NCBI GenBank assembly: GCA_964453645.1
Contig: CAYVRJ010000006.1
Location: forward strand, 108,697 to 172,696
Direction: 5' to 3'
Origin: CAYVRJ01 sp964453645
GTDB lineage: Bacteria > Bacillota > Clostridia > Christensenellales > JAWKQI01
DNA: 64,000 bases
The notes below the pieces were generated by a model that was not told where the DNA came from, did not search any database, and saw nothing but the letters and a program-made list of their open reading frames with translations. This document shows positions 42,516 through 52,057 of this stretch, in pieces; within the stretch, counting starts at the first letter, position 1, and every line of letters starts with the position of its first letter. Position numbers and translations under genes: made by a program.

Positions 42516-43490
42516 TTATTTTTTAATAGATACACATTGTGCAATGGCTTTAGCCACATAGGGGATGCTGTTGAGTGCCTCTTGCAGGGTATTTGCGTTG
42601 TGACCCACTTCAATTAACAAACAGGCACTGCTGATGTGTTGGTTGTATCTGCCGCTCTTCACCCGAATGGGCCGGGTAAACTTGGGGTTCAACTTGTTGA
42701 GGGTGTTGGTGATGTTGAGCGCCAATTGATAATTTTCCTTATAATTGGGCTTTTCCATGTTGATGAGGGAGTCGGAGGTTCCCGCACCCACCACAAACAT
42801 AACCCGGGCACACCGCTTGCCGTCCACCACCACCACGTCATCCGCATTGGTCTCCACGTTGGCCGCATCCCGATGAACGTCGATATAGATGGGCATGTTG
42901 GGGTATTGCTTTTTATATTTTTCCATGGTCAGCACCGACCGAGAATACGAAGTGGCCAGCTTGGGAGGTTCGTGGTTGGTGTAGTCGTGTATGGAATTGA
43001 TGCCATATTTCTCAAGCTCTTGCCGAAGGGCTTCTCCCACAGCAGTGATATTTTTGTCGTTGTTGTTGGTGCGCCAAGCAGAGCTCTCTTTGTATTCACC
43101 CTCGTATGCCGGACGATAGGCTTCGGTTGTATGGGTGTGATAGATCAGCGCCTGAGGTACGCCGGAGAGCAGTTGCAGTTTGCTGCCGCTTCCGCCGGCC
43201 TTTTGAATTTCCAAAATAATTTCGTTGGTAATATCGGGGGTATCCGAGTAATCGCTATAATTGTCGGGGGTGGATGCAAGGGGAAGAGGGGGTACGGCGT
43301 TTGCTGCCCCAAATTCACTGCTAAAAATACCCAGAGAGGACAGTCCGCTCTGCTTTTCAACGTATTCAATTTCAATGGGGGAAACTTCTGCGCTGGCAGG
43401 CCGATCGCCGCCTTTGACGGCCAGTGCTGCAATCATGGCGATGAGCATGAGGGTGGCGAGGGTGACAAATTTCTTGCTTTTTCTCTTCAT
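42516..43490 (-). CDS. spoIIP: Stage II sporulation protein P
   Basis: 324 residues. Cell-wall amidase/endopeptidase that works with SpoIID and SpoIIM in forespore engulfment. One N-terminal membrane span (about 9-26), a variable linker, and a catalytic domain (from about 105) with LIYHTHTTEAYRP, VGEALRQELEKYGI, PIYIDVHRDA, and CLLIEVGHNANTLQEA. The match to the SpoIIP domain is good throughout, marking a spore-forming lineage. Single gene on the minus strand, facing mtnA. Confidence 0.93.
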   Translation of the reverse strand: MKRKSKKFVTLATLMLIAMIAALAVKGGDRPASAEVSPIEIEYVEKQSGLSSLGIFSSEFGAANAVPPLPLASTPDNYSDYSDTPDITNEIILEIQKAGGSGSKLQLLSGVPQALIYHTHTTEAYRPAYEGEYKESSAWRTNNNDKNITAVGEALRQELEKYGINSIHDYTNHEPPKLATSYSRSVLTMEKYKKQYPNMPIYIDVHRDAANVETNADDVVVVDGKRCARVMFVVGAGTSDSLINMEKPNYKENYQLALNITNTLNKLNPKFTRPIRVKSGRYNQHISSACLLIEVGHNANTLQEALNSIPYVAKAIAQCVSIKK

Positions 43491-43561
43491 AACTTTTTCT
43501 CCTGTTTATACATGCTATTCTGCCTTGGTAAAATATATTCGTGAACAAAACCAATAAAGCG

Positions 43562-43590
43562 TTGACACAGATATATTGTTAGTGTATGAT
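43562..43590 (+). promoter_or_regulatory. Promoter of the murI-nrdJ operon
   Basis: TTGACA (43562-43567), 17-bp spacer, TATGAT (43585-43590). It overlaps an in-frame ATG at 43586, which argues that murI starts downstream at 43628. Confidence 0.75.
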
Positions 43591-43627
43591 TGGATTAACA
43601 CAAGATATTGTGGCGGGAGAGATTGAC

Positions 43628-44401
43628 ATGCGACAGGGAGCAAACAAAATTGGCGTATTCGATTCGGGTTGCGGCGGTGTGAGTTTTCTAATCGAAGCGG
43701 TGCGGGTATTACCCGAAGCAAGCTTTATTTATCTTGCCGATTTTGCCAATGCACCCTATGGCACAAAGTCTCAGGAAGAAATTCGCAGGCTCACCCTGCA
43801 CTGTGGCAGAAAACTCTATGAACAGGGCGTTGGCGCCATTGTCATGGCCTGCAACACGGCCACCACCTTGGGGGTAAACGAGCTGAGGTTGGAGTTAAAC
43901 ATTCCCGTTGTCTCCATGGAACCGGCTATCAAACCTGCCCTTTTGCAGACGCAGGGGGATGTTTTATGCCTTGCAACCAACGCAACCGTTGCCCAACAGC
44001 GGTATTTGCAACTGTTGGATCGGCTGGATATCAATAAAAGAGTGGTTTCAGTGGGTGCAAGTGCGCTTGTGGGGATTGTAGACAGCGGAAAAATACGCTA
44101 TAATGATGTTGCGGGGGCACTTGACAAAATTCTTGAAAATAATAACGGGAATTTTGGCGCTGTGGTGCTGGGGTGTACCCACTTTATCTTTGTAAAAAAA
44201 GAAATTGAACAATATTTCAAAGAAAAGCGAGGTTTTGTGCCAACGTTTTTCGATGGAAATTTGGGCACCGCAAACCAATTAAAAAATGTGCTGATTGCAC
44301 GGGAAATAGGCTTTGTAAGCGATTCCCCCGGGGTTGAATTCATATCCACAGGCGGGAACGTTGAACTGCTGCAATACTATTATAAACATTATAAAAATTA
44401 G
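43628..44401 (+). CDS. murI: Glutamate racemase
   Basis: 257 residues; makes D-glutamate for peptidoglycan. Both catalytic cysteines are present: MACNTATT near residue 75 and VVLGCTHFIF near residue 190. N-terminal IGVFDSGCGGVSFL and LADFANAPYGTKS bind substrate. I use the ATG at 43628, preceded by GGGAGAGATTGAC and beyond the promoter -10; the ATG at 43586 overlaps that -10. It lies 10 bp before nrdJ on the same strand. Confidence 0.93.
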   Translation: MRQGANKIGVFDSGCGGVSFLIEAVRVLPEASFIYLADFANAPYGTKSQEEIRRLTLHCGRKLYEQGVGAIVMACNTATTLGVNELRLELNIPVVSMEPAIKPALLQTQGDVLCLATNATVAQQRYLQLLDRLDINKRVVSVGASALVGIVDSGKIRYNDVAGALDKILENNNGNFGAVVLGCTHFIFVKKEIEQYFKEKRGFVPTFFDGNLGTANQLKNVLIAREIGFVSDSPGVEFISTGGNVELLQYYYKHYKN

Positions 44402-44411
44402 GAGTGGGGAA

Positions 44412-46973
44412 ATGGAATTTTCAAACAATGCACAAAAAGTTTTAGAACGGCGTTATCTGCTGCGCAATGCAGACGGCGAAGTGGTTGAAACCATTGAAGA
44501 GATGTTCTTTAGGGTTGCCAACTATATTGCCGGGGGGGATGAGCTTTATCTTAGCGGAACCACGACGGAGGAAACCGCACAGGAATTCTACGATCTGATG
44601 ATTTCCCAAAAATTTATGCCCAACTCACCCACCCTGATGAATGCGGGCAAACAGTTGGGTCAGCTGTCCGCATGTTTTGTCCTGCCTATCGACGACACCA
44701 TGGAGGGTATCTTCGATACCCTGAAAAATGCAGCCCTCATCCACAAGAGCGGTGGTGGCACAGGTTTTTCCTTCTCCCGCTTGCGTGCAGCGGGTTCCAC
44801 AGTGGCATCCACTGGGGGCGTGGCTTCGGGTCCTGTCAGCTTCATGAAAGTGTTTAATGCTGCAACCGAGGCGGTGAAGCAGGGGGGAACTAGGCGGGGA
44901 GCCAACATGGGTATCCTCAGAGTAGATCACCCCGACATATTGGATTTCATATCCTGCAAAAAGGATCTTAAGGAACTTACCAACTTTAACATTAGCGTGG
45001 GTATCACCGAAGCGTTTATGCGGGCAGTGCTGCAAAACGATATATACGATCTCATTGATCCCAGAGATAAAAAGATTGTGGGCAGCCTCAGCGCCAAGGG
45101 CGTATTTGAAAAAATCGTTGAATTGGCGTGGGAGAGCGGTGAACCGGGTATCGTCTTTTTAGATCGGTTAAACAGGGACAACCCTGTGCCCGCTGCCGGA
45201 GAGATTGAATCCACCAACCCTTGCGGCGAACAGCCCCTGCTGCCCTACGAGAGCTGCAACTTAGGCTCTATCAACTTGGCAAAATTTGTGGAAGACGGAG
45301 AGATTAACTACGACGATTTAGAGCGGTGTATTGAAACTGCAGTGCACTTCCTCGACAACGTCATCGATGTGAATTGCTATCCCCTGCCCATTATCGACGA
45401 AGTAACCAAGGCAACGAGAAAGATTGGCCTTGGGGTCATGGGCTTTGCAGATTTGCTCTACATCTTAAACGTTCCCTATAACTCCGACGATGCTGTTATT
45501 TTGGCTGAAAAGCTCATGAAGTTTATTCAGGAAAAGGCAAAGGCAGCGTCCAGTCGCTTGGCGCTCATCCGGGGTAACTTCCCCCTGTACGACAAGAGCA
45601 CCTTTGCAGAAGCAAAGATTCCCATGCGCAACGCAACGGTGACAACCATTGCGCCCACCGGCACCATTTCCATCATTTGCAACGCTTCCTCGGGAATCGA
45701 GCCTGTGTTCGCCCTGTCCTACATTCGCAACGTCATGGACAACGACCACATGATGGAAGTACACCCCTATTTTGAACAGTACATGAAGCTGAGAGGGTTC
45801 TACACCTCCGAACTGATGGAACAGATTGCAAACGAAGGTACCCTCAAGTATACAGATTTACCCGAGGACGTAAAGCGCAAGTTTGTGACTGCCCACGACA
45901 TTTTACCCGAATATCACGTGAAGATGCAGGCGGCATTCCAAACCTTTACGGACAACGCCGTTTCCAAGACGGTGAACTTCTCCCAAGATGCATCCAAGGA
46001 AGACATTGCAGAGGTTTACCTGTTGGCATACGAAATGGGTCTCAAAGGGGTTACGATTTATCGCGACAAATCCAGAGAAGCACAGGTATTAAACGTAAAA
46101 GAAGTCAACGTTGCGGCAGCCAGCGATGGACTACCCAAGTTTGACATGCAAGCCATGTATGAAGAAGACCGGGTAGAGGAATATACAGAAGAATCCATTC
46201 CGGGCGTTATGCAGGATGAAGTCTATACAACGGAAGAGATCGAAGAAATCATCTCTGAAGATCAACCCGAAGTGCCAGAACCCGTAGCTGAACCCGAAGT
46301 TGTGGCCGAACCTGTGCCGGAGGAAGTGGTTGAACAGCCTGTTGAGCAAATTGTGGAAGAACCACAGCCCGTTCAACAACCCTTGGTTATGCCCGAACCC
46401 GAACCCGTTAAGAGTGAACTGCCGCCAGTGCAGCAACCCTGCGGTGCTTCTTGTGAAACCTGTGTAGATAAACACGACTGTGACGACTCCATCATTCCCC
46501 GTGAGCGTCCCAGCATAACCTTTGGTTTGACGGAAAAAGTAAAGATCGGTTGTGGCAACCTATACATAACCGTAAACTTTGACGAAAAGGGCATTTGTGA
46601 AGTGTTCACCAACCTGGGCAGAGCGGGCGGTTGCCCCTCCCAGTCCGAAGCAACTTCCAGGCTCATCTCCACATCCTTAAGAGCAGGCGTGGACTTACAG
46701 TCTGTGGTTGAGCAGATGCGGGGCATTCGCTGCCACGCAACCCTGAGAAGAGGGGACTTAAACGTGCTCTCCTGCCCCGATGCAATCGGCAGAGCTTTGG
46801 AGCGTGCAGTGAAACTGTGGGAAAAGCAAAAGATTGTCGCTCCCGAGACTGTGGCTGCTCCCACTATGAACGGGGATAAGCAGGTGTGTTATTGCCCCGA
46901 GTGCGGTGGCACTGTCACCCACGAGGGAGGCTGTATTGTTTGCAGAGAATGCGGATATTCTAAGTGCGGTTGA
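44412..46973 (+). CDS. nrdJ: Adenosylcobalamin-dependent (class II) ribonucleotide reductase
   Basis: 853 residues; reduces ribonucleotides to deoxyribonucleotides with coenzyme B12. The ten-stranded barrel carries C88 in QLSACFVLP (redox Cys), N269-P-C271-G-E273 in ESTNPCGEQPLLPYESCNLG (radical Cys and partners) and TVTTIAPTGTISII. After about residue 570 comes an acidic Glu/Val/Pro linker (VPEEVVEQPVEQIVEEPQ), a TSCPD domain (LGRAGGCPSQSEATSRLIS), and a C-terminal zinc ribbon CYCPECGG...CRECGYSKC. The start at 44412 follows GGAGTGGGGAA. In the murI-nrdJ-thioesterase operon. No oxygen-dependent or glycyl-radical reductase is seen in the window. Confidence 0.95.
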   Translation: MEFSNNAQKVLERRYLLRNADGEVVETIEEMFFRVANYIAGGDELYLSGTTTEETAQEFYDLMISQKFMPNSPTLMNAGKQLGQLSACFVLPIDDTMEGIFDTLKNAALIHKSGGGTGFSFSRLRAAGSTVASTGGVASGPVSFMKVFNAATEAVKQGGTRRGANMGILRVDHPDILDFISCKKDLKELTNFNISVGITEAFMRAVLQNDIYDLIDPRDKKIVGSLSAKGVFEKIVELAWESGEPGIVFLDRLNRDNPVPAAGEIESTNPCGEQPLLPYESCNLGSINLAKFVEDGEINYDDLERCIETAVHFLDNVIDVNCYPLPIIDEVTKATRKIGLGVMGFADLLYILNVPYNSDDAVILAEKLMKFIQEKAKAASSRLALIRGNFPLYDKSTFAEAKIPMRNATVTTIAPTGTISIICNASSGIEPVFALSYIRNVMDNDHMMEVHPYFEQYMKLRGFYTSELMEQIANEGTLKYTDLPEDVKRKFVTAHDILPEYHVKMQAAFQTFTDNAVSKTVNFSQDASKEDIAEVYLLAYEMGLKGVTIYRDKSREAQVLNVKEVNVAAASDGLPKFDMQAMYEEDRVEEYTEESIPGVMQDEVYTTEEIEEIISEDQPEVPEPVAEPEVVAEPVPEEVVEQPVEQIVEEPQPVQQPLVMPEPEPVKSELPPVQQPCGASCETCVDKHDCDDSIIPRERPSITFGLTEKVKIGCGNLYITVNFDEKGICEVFTNLGRAGGCPSQSEATSRLISTSLRAGVDLQSVVEQMRGIRCHATLRRGDLNVLSCPDAIGRALERAVKLWEKQKIVAPETVAAPTMNGDKQVCYCPECGGTVTHEGGCIVCRECGYSKCG

Positions 46974-46998
46974 CAAATAGAAAAGTGAAAGAGTAATC

Positions 46999-47463
46999 AT
47001 GGAGAAAACCGTATCCCAATCCAGATCAATTATTGCCGATATCATTATGCCCGCCCAAGCGAATTCGGCGGGCAACGCCCACGGCGGCGAAATCATGAAA
47101 ATGATGGACACCTGCGGCGGTGCCGTTGCCTTTAAGCACGCCCGCAGCAACGTGGTCACCCTGCGGGTGGACGAGCTGTTGTTTTTAAAACCCGTTTATG
47201 TGGGGCAGTTGGTCACGGTGGAGGCGGAGCTGACCTTTGTGGGCAGCACGTCCATGGAGATTAAGGTTTGTGTCTACTCTGAGGACATGAAGGTGGAAGG
47301 GGAGTCTCAACTGTGTTTAACAGCGTTTTTCACCTTTGTAGCTCTGGACGAACAGGGTAAACCAAAGAGAGTTCCGGCACTAAAGATAGAATCCAATGCG
47401 GAAAAAGTTGCCTATGCACAAGCAAAGCAAAGATACGAAAGTTATAAGAAAAACAAAGGATAA
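46999..47463 (+). CDS. Acyl-CoA thioesterase, hotdog family (YciA/BACH type)
   Basis: 154 residues, one hotdog domain. The start IIMPAQANSAGNAHGGEIMKMMD has the Asn/Asp-type catalytic helix of YciA/acyl-CoA hydrolases; VTLRVDELLFLKPVYVGQLV and FFTFVALDEQGKPKRVPAL complete the family pattern. Hydrolyses acyl-CoA, probably to free CoA or limit acyl build-up. It lies 25 bp after nrdJ; its stop is 3 bp from the convergent rsmG stop, with no hairpin between. Confidence 0.9.
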   Translation: MEKTVSQSRSIIADIIMPAQANSAGNAHGGEIMKMMDTCGGAVAFKHARSNVVTLRVDELLFLKPVYVGQLVTVEAELTFVGSTSMEIKVCVYSEDMKVEGESQLCLTAFFTFVALDEQGKPKRVPALKIESNAEKVAYAQAKQRYESYKKNKG

Positions 47464-47466
47464 AAT

Positions 47467-48084
47467 TTATAAAGGTTTTTTTAAAATGATGCGGTATAAT
47501 CTGGGAAAGGTTGTATCGCATTTTTTTATCTTTTCAAAAAATAAAATAGATTTTGTATCATATGTGAAAGCAGTGGGGGAGAGGCAGAGGGTTTTTATGG
47601 CACTGGCTGCTTCTAGCAACTCCTCCTGCGCCTTCATACCCTTGTACGCCACAATACCCTTTCTGCACAGGGGGGCACACAGTTCCAGCAAGATGTTGAG
47701 CTTTGCAACGGCACGGGAAAAGACATAGTCGTATTTTTCCCTGTGTTTTGCATCTCGGCCTAACTCTTCGGCACGTCCACAAATACATGTGATGTTGGGA
47801 ATACCCACGGCTGCAACGGCACTCTTTACAAATTCAACCTTCTTGGCCGTTGAATCCACTGCGGTAATCTTTAAGTCCGGTCGGGCGATGGCCAAGGGAA
47901 CTGCGGGAAATCCTCCGCCGGTGCCCAGATCCAACACACTGGCACCCTGGGGGATTTGGATAAACGAAAGGGGTTTGATGCTGTCGTCGAAGTGATCCCG
48001 CTTTGCCGTCTCAATGTCGGTGATGCGGGTTAAATTCATGGTTTCGTTGGCCTTTAGCAACAACTCAAAATACGTCTCAAACAT
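47467..48084 (-). CDS. rsmG: 16S rRNA (guanine-527-N7) methyltransferase
   Basis: 205 residues; methylates G527 of 16S rRNA. SAM-binding motif VLDLGTGGGFPAVPLAI, then AVDSTAKKVEFV and SRAVAKLNILLELCAP. NETMNLTRI near the N-terminus is the usual RsmG entry motif, so the protein is only slightly short at the front (family about 215-240). The ATG at 48084 overlaps the end of mnmG by 8 nt; 26 further in-frame codons upstream would run into mnmG and resemble nothing. Last gene of the rpmH operon. Confidence 0.92.
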   Translation of the reverse strand: MFETYFELLLKANETMNLTRITDIETAKRDHFDDSIKPLSFIQIPQGASVLDLGTGGGFPAVPLAIARPDLKITAVDSTAKKVEFVKSAVAAVGIPNITCICGRAEELGRDAKHREKYDYVFSRAVAKLNILLELCAPLCRKGIVAYKGMKAQEELLEAASAIKTLCLSPTAFTYDTKSILFFEKIKKCDTTFPRLYRIILKKPL

Positions 48085-49879
48085 GCTGCTTCTCCAAATA
48101 TACCAAGAGTACGGCGATGTCCGAGGGAGAAACCCCCGAGATTCTGCTCGCTTGCCCCACACTTTTGGGCTTCACTGCATGGAGCTTTTGCCGGGCTTCC
48201 AAACGCAGACCCGAAATAGCCATATAATCGATGGTGTCATCCAATGGTTTTTCTTCCAATGATAGAAACTTTTCTACCTGCTTTTGCTGTTTTAAAATGT
48301 ACCCTTCGTATTTAATACGAGCTTCTATCTCCTTTTTTTCCGAAGGGGATAGGTCCATATCCAAGCGATCCATGAGGGCTTCTAACTTTATTTCAGGGCG
48401 TTTGAGCCATTCGCTCAGGCGAATGCCCTCCATGGAAGTGGTCTTTAATTTCTCGATACCCCGATCAATGGCTTCATATTTTTGAACATAAGCCCTGTAT
48501 GCAGTGTCGTCAATGAGCCCCACCGTTCTGCCATATTCAGTGAGCCGATAATCGGCATTGTCTTGGCGGAGGAGCAAGCGGTATTCCGCCCGGGCGGTCA
48601 TCATGCGGTAGGGTTCGTTGGTGCCTTTGGTGACTAAATCGTCGATTAAAACCCCCGTATACCCTTGGTTTCTCCCGATGATGAGGGGGGGATTGTCGTT
48701 TAAATAGTTACAGGCATTGATTCCGGCGATCAGCCCCTGTGCCGCAGCTTCCTCATAACCCGATGTGCCGTTGATTTGCCCAGCAAAGAACAACCCGGAC
48801 ACATCTTTGGACTCCAAACTCAACTGTAGTGTGGTGGGGTCGATGCAGTCGTATTCGATGGCGTATGCAGTGCGGGTGAACCGAGCGTTTGATAGTCCCA
48901 CAATGGAGCGATACAGTTCAATCTGCACTTCCTCGGGTAAGCTGGACGACATCCCCTGAATGTACATTTCGTTGGTGTGTTCGCCCTCAGGCTCAATAAA
49001 GAATTGATGGCGCTCTTTATCGGCAAACCGCTTCACTTTGTCCTCGATGGAGGGACAATATCTAGGGCCCACTCCCTCTATTTCCCCGGAAAAGAGGGGG
49101 CTTCGGTGCATATTAGCACGAATGATCTCGTGGGTTTGCTGATTGGTATACCCCAAGTAACAGGGTACGTTTTTGTTGGAAACTTCTAAAGGATTAAAGG
49201 AAAAGTGCAAGCCACTCACGTCACCTAATTCCACTTCAAACTTAGAAAAGTCGATGGAACGCCGATCGATCCGGGCAGGGGTACCCGTCTTAAAGCGACG
49301 GAGTTTCATGCCTAAATCCAGGAGGCATTGGCTCAAGCTGTTTGCACCAAACAAACCCGCAGGGCCGCTTGCATAGTTGTGTTCGCCGATGTAAATCTTA
49401 CCCTTGAGGTACACGCCCGTGGCCATAACCACAGCCTTGCAGCGAAGGATGGCCCCAAGGGAAGTGACCACCCCGCAGGCCTTGCCGTTTTCAACGAGGA
49501 TGCTGGTGGCTTCGGCTTGCCGAAGATACACGTTGTTTTCTAGCGTCCACTTCATGCGCCGGGAGTAGGCTTGTTTGTCGATTTGCGCACGAAGGGAGTG
49601 AACCGCTGGGCCCTTGGCAGTGTTGAGCTGTTTGATCTGCAAGAAAGTGGCATCGGCACACTTGCCCATTTCACCGCCCAGTGCATCGATCTCCCGCACC
49701 AAATGTCCCTTTGAGGAGCCGCCGATGGCTGGGTTGCAAGCCATATAGGCGATGGAATCGTTGCTCATGGTGAGCAGTAGGGTATTAAAACCCAAGCGGG
49801 AACAGCAAAGCGCCGCTTCGCAGCCCGCATGACCTGCACCAATCACGATTATATCAAAATTTCCGCCATTATACTTCAT
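48077..49879 (-). CDS. mnmG: tRNA uridine-34 modification enzyme, FAD subunit
   Basis: 600 residues. With MnmE, adds carboxymethylaminomethyl to U34 of several tRNAs. N-terminal FAD motif DIIVIGAGHAGCEAALCCSR, then NPAIGGSSKGHLVREIDALG, GTPARIDRRSIDF, RFTRTAYAIEYDCIDP and AGQINGTSGYEEAAAQG near the middle to C-terminal part. The C-terminal helical domain (RISGVSPSDIAVLLVYLEK) contacts MnmE/tRNA. The start lies 1 nt after the mnmE stop. Confidence 0.96.
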   Translation of the reverse strand: MKYNGGNFDIIVIGAGHAGCEAALCCSRLGFNTLLLTMSNDSIAYMACNPAIGGSSKGHLVREIDALGGEMGKCADATFLQIKQLNTAKGPAVHSLRAQIDKQAYSRRMKWTLENNVYLRQAEATSILVENGKACGVVTSLGAILRCKAVVMATGVYLKGKIYIGEHNYASGPAGLFGANSLSQCLLDLGMKLRRFKTGTPARIDRRSIDFSKFEVELGDVSGLHFSFNPLEVSNKNVPCYLGYTNQQTHEIIRANMHRSPLFSGEIEGVGPRYCPSIEDKVKRFADKERHQFFIEPEGEHTNEMYIQGMSSSLPEEVQIELYRSIVGLSNARFTRTAYAIEYDCIDPTTLQLSLESKDVSGLFFAGQINGTSGYEEAAAQGLIAGINACNYLNDNPPLIIGRNQGYTGVLIDDLVTKGTNEPYRMMTARAEYRLLLRQDNADYRLTEYGRTVGLIDDTAYRAYVQKYEAIDRGIEKLKTTSMEGIRLSEWLKRPEIKLEALMDRLDMDLSPSEKKEIEARIKYEGYILKQQKQVEKFLSLEEKPLDDTIDYMAISGLRLEARQKLHAVKPKSVGQASRISGVSPSDIAVLLVYLEKQHV

Positions 49880-49880
49880 A

Positions 49881-51200
49881 TTATTTACCTAAACAAAACT
49901 TTGAAAATATAGCATCGATAATATCTTCGCTCACGGCTTCTCCGGTGATTTCACAAAGAGCGTTTCGAGTTTCCGTTAAATCGATGGCAATTAAATCTAG
50001 GGGGTATCCGTCATTGAGAGCCTGTAGAGCAGACATTGCACTGTTGCGGGCAGCCTGTAAGCAGCTCTTGTGCCGCTCGTTGGTGATCAGGCACTGCTCG
50101 GATTGAATGGTACCAACCTTACTTTTGATCAAGTCCATGAGAGAATCCAAGTTTTCTCCTGTCTTTGCGCTGATGCAAATGTGTTCTTCGGATATCTCAA
50201 CACTTGTCACATCACACTTGTTGCGCACCAACACCACGTGTTGATGGGACAACAGCAGTTTGCGCTCATGGTCGCTCAAGGGCTGCTGTGCATCTGTTAT
50301 GAGCAGGATTAAGTTGGCAGAGTCCATAGCCGCATAGGTGCGCTCAACTCCCAACTTTTCAACCACATCTTGGGTTTCCCGGATTCCAGCAGTGTCAAAC
50401 AATATTACAGGAATGTTGTTGACGATGAGCTGACCTTCAATGACATCCCGGGTGGTGCCCGCAATTTCAGTGACAATAGCTGCATCTCGCTTGAGCAGTG
50501 CGTTTAACAGAGAAGATTTACCCACATTGGGTAGTCCGGCTAATGCAATGCGGTATCCATTTTTGAGCATATCCCCCTGATCACAGGTTTGCAACAGTTG
50601 ATCAATTGAGGTAATACTCTTTTCTATGTCTCTTTTTAGAGAGGTATTTTCTGCAATCGAATCCTCTTCCTCGGGGTATTCAATGAGTGCTTCGATTAAC
50701 GCAAGGTTATGTGTGGTTTGATCGATGACAGTTTGAATCTCGGAGGAGAGCTTGCCCCGCAAAAGATAGAGGGCATTTTTCGCCTGTGCTTCGGTGGAGG
50801 AGGTAATTAAGTCCATCACCGCCTCGGCTTCCGCTAGATTAAGTTTGCCGTTGAGGAATGCACGTTTGGAAAACTCACCGGGGGATGCAAGCTTTGCACC
50901 CGCTGACGTGAGGGCACGCAGACACAGCTTAGAGGGCATTTCCCCTCCGTGAATGTGGATTTCCGCCATATCCTCCCCGGTGTAGGAATTTGGCGCAGGA
51001 AAATAAACCGCCATACCGTTATCTATGGCAGCACCGTTTAAATAAACGCTCCCATAGTACATATAGCGGGGGTTAAATACTTCGTCTTTTTTCTTAAAAA
51101 CTGTTCGCAGAAAGGTTAACGTTTCACTGCCCGATATGCGGACAACAGCAATGCCGGCATTACCAAAAGCGGTGGCAATGCCACACACTGTATCACCCAT
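49881..51200 (-). CDS. mnmE: tRNA modification GTPase
   Basis: 439 residues. N-terminal formyl-THF-binding part (GDTVCGIATAFGNAGIAVVR; GEMPSKLCLRALTSAGAKLA), G domain with GLPNVGKSSLLN, TTRDVIEG and DTAGIRET, and the invariant C-terminus FCLGK whose Cys is essential. MGDTVCGIAT is the usual family start, so I use the ATG at 51200, which overlaps the jag stop by 8 nt; an ATG eight codons upstream has no ribosome binding site. Confidence 0.95.
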   Translation of the reverse strand: MGDTVCGIATAFGNAGIAVVRISGSETLTFLRTVFKKKDEVFNPRYMYYGSVYLNGAAIDNGMAVYFPAPNSYTGEDMAEIHIHGGEMPSKLCLRALTSAGAKLASPGEFSKRAFLNGKLNLAEAEAVMDLITSSTEAQAKNALYLLRGKLSSEIQTVIDQTTHNLALIEALIEYPEEEDSIAENTSLKRDIEKSITSIDQLLQTCDQGDMLKNGYRIALAGLPNVGKSSLLNALLKRDAAIVTEIAGTTRDVIEGQLIVNNIPVILFDTAGIRETQDVVEKLGVERTYAAMDSANLILLITDAQQPLSDHERKLLLSHQHVVLVRNKCDVTSVEISEEHICISAKTGENLDSLMDLIKSKVGTIQSEQCLITNERHKSCLQAARNSAMSALQALNDGYPLDLIAIDLTETRNALCEITGEAVSEDIIDAIFSKFCLGK

Positions 51201-52056
51201 TTCTCTTAAGGTCGATGACAACATATCTGTTGGGTTCTTCCCCTTCCGAATAGGTGTATATGATTTCGTCGTTTTGCAGAGTGGAGTGGAGAATTCTGCG
51301 CTCGTAGGGATTCATTGGCTCTAATACGATTTTCTGCCCAGTCTTTTTCACGTTGGAAGACAGCCGTCTGGCCAGCTTCACTAAAGTGATCTCCCGCTTG
51401 CGCCGATAATCCTCGGTGTCTAAGGTCACTCGCTTGTAACTCTCCTTGTCTTTGTTGATCACAAGGCTGGTGAGATATTGCAGGGAATCCAAGGTTTCAC
51501 CCCGTCTGCCAATGAGTATACCTAAATTTTTGCCTAAAATGTCAATTTTCACGTTGTCGTCGTTTTGTTTCACAGCTAAGCGACAATCCAGCTTCATGGA
51601 TGTGAGCACGCCCGATAGGAAATCCGTGGCCGGTGTGGAGATAAACTCATAACCCAGCCGTTGCAGCTTTTGTTCGTGCTGTTCGGGATCAAACTTTGTT
51701 TCCTCCCGTTCCCGCCGTCCGCCACCGCCGGAGCTCGTGTTGCGCTGGGGTCTTCTGTTGTTTGGGTTACCCGAGCGCTGGGGAGGCCGTGATTGCGGGC
51801 GCTGCTGCTGCCTTTCAGGACGGGGAACACTTGGCTTGGGAGCAGGTGTTCCCGCTTCATCATCTTCCTCTTCGTCCGAAACGTCTAAAGAGCGCTCGGT
51901 GAGGGATACAAGGGCACTTTTACCCAGCCCAAACAACCCTTTGGATCCCTGCTCTAATATTTGAATGGAAACCTCGTCGATAGAAAGTCCTAATTCCTTA
52001 AGCCCGTTGTAGATCGCCTCATCTACCGATTTACCTTTGGAAATTGTTGATTTCAT
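51193..52056 (-). CDS. jag: Jag/KhpB RNA-binding protein
   Basis: 287 residues. N-terminal Jag-N domain (GKSVDEAIYNGLKELGL; GSKGLFGLGKS), a disordered Arg/Pro/Gln-rich linker (about 85-140), a KH domain with ILIGRRGETLDSLQYL and a C-terminal R3H domain (RRKREITLVKLARRLSS). KhpB relatives bind many RNAs and affect cell elongation. The linker, with runs of PQSRPPQRSGNPNNRR, is longer than in most relatives. Sits 1 nt after yidC in the usual gene order. Confidence 0.93.
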   Translation of the reverse strand: MKSTISKGKSVDEAIYNGLKELGLSIDEVSIQILEQGSKGLFGLGKSALVSLTERSLDVSDEEEDDEAGTPAPKPSVPRPERQQQRPQSRPPQRSGNPNNRRPQRNTSSGGGGRREREETKFDPEQHEQKLQRLGYEFISTPATDFLSGVLTSMKLDCRLAVKQNDDNVKIDILGKNLGILIGRRGETLDSLQYLTSLVINKDKESYKRVTLDTEDYRRKREITLVKLARRLSSNVKKTGQKIVLEPMNPYERRILHSTLQNDEIIYTYSEGEEPNRYVVIDLKRNG

Positions 52057-52057
52057 C

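Noticed and set aside
42636..43544. 302-codon frame opposite spoIIP.
   Set aside because: Antisense shadow of a well-supported spoIIP gene; His/Gly-rich composition typical of such shadows.
43586..43627. Upstream start for murI at 43586.
   Set aside because: That ATG overlaps the -10 of a near-consensus promoter; the start at 43628 has a ribosome binding site.
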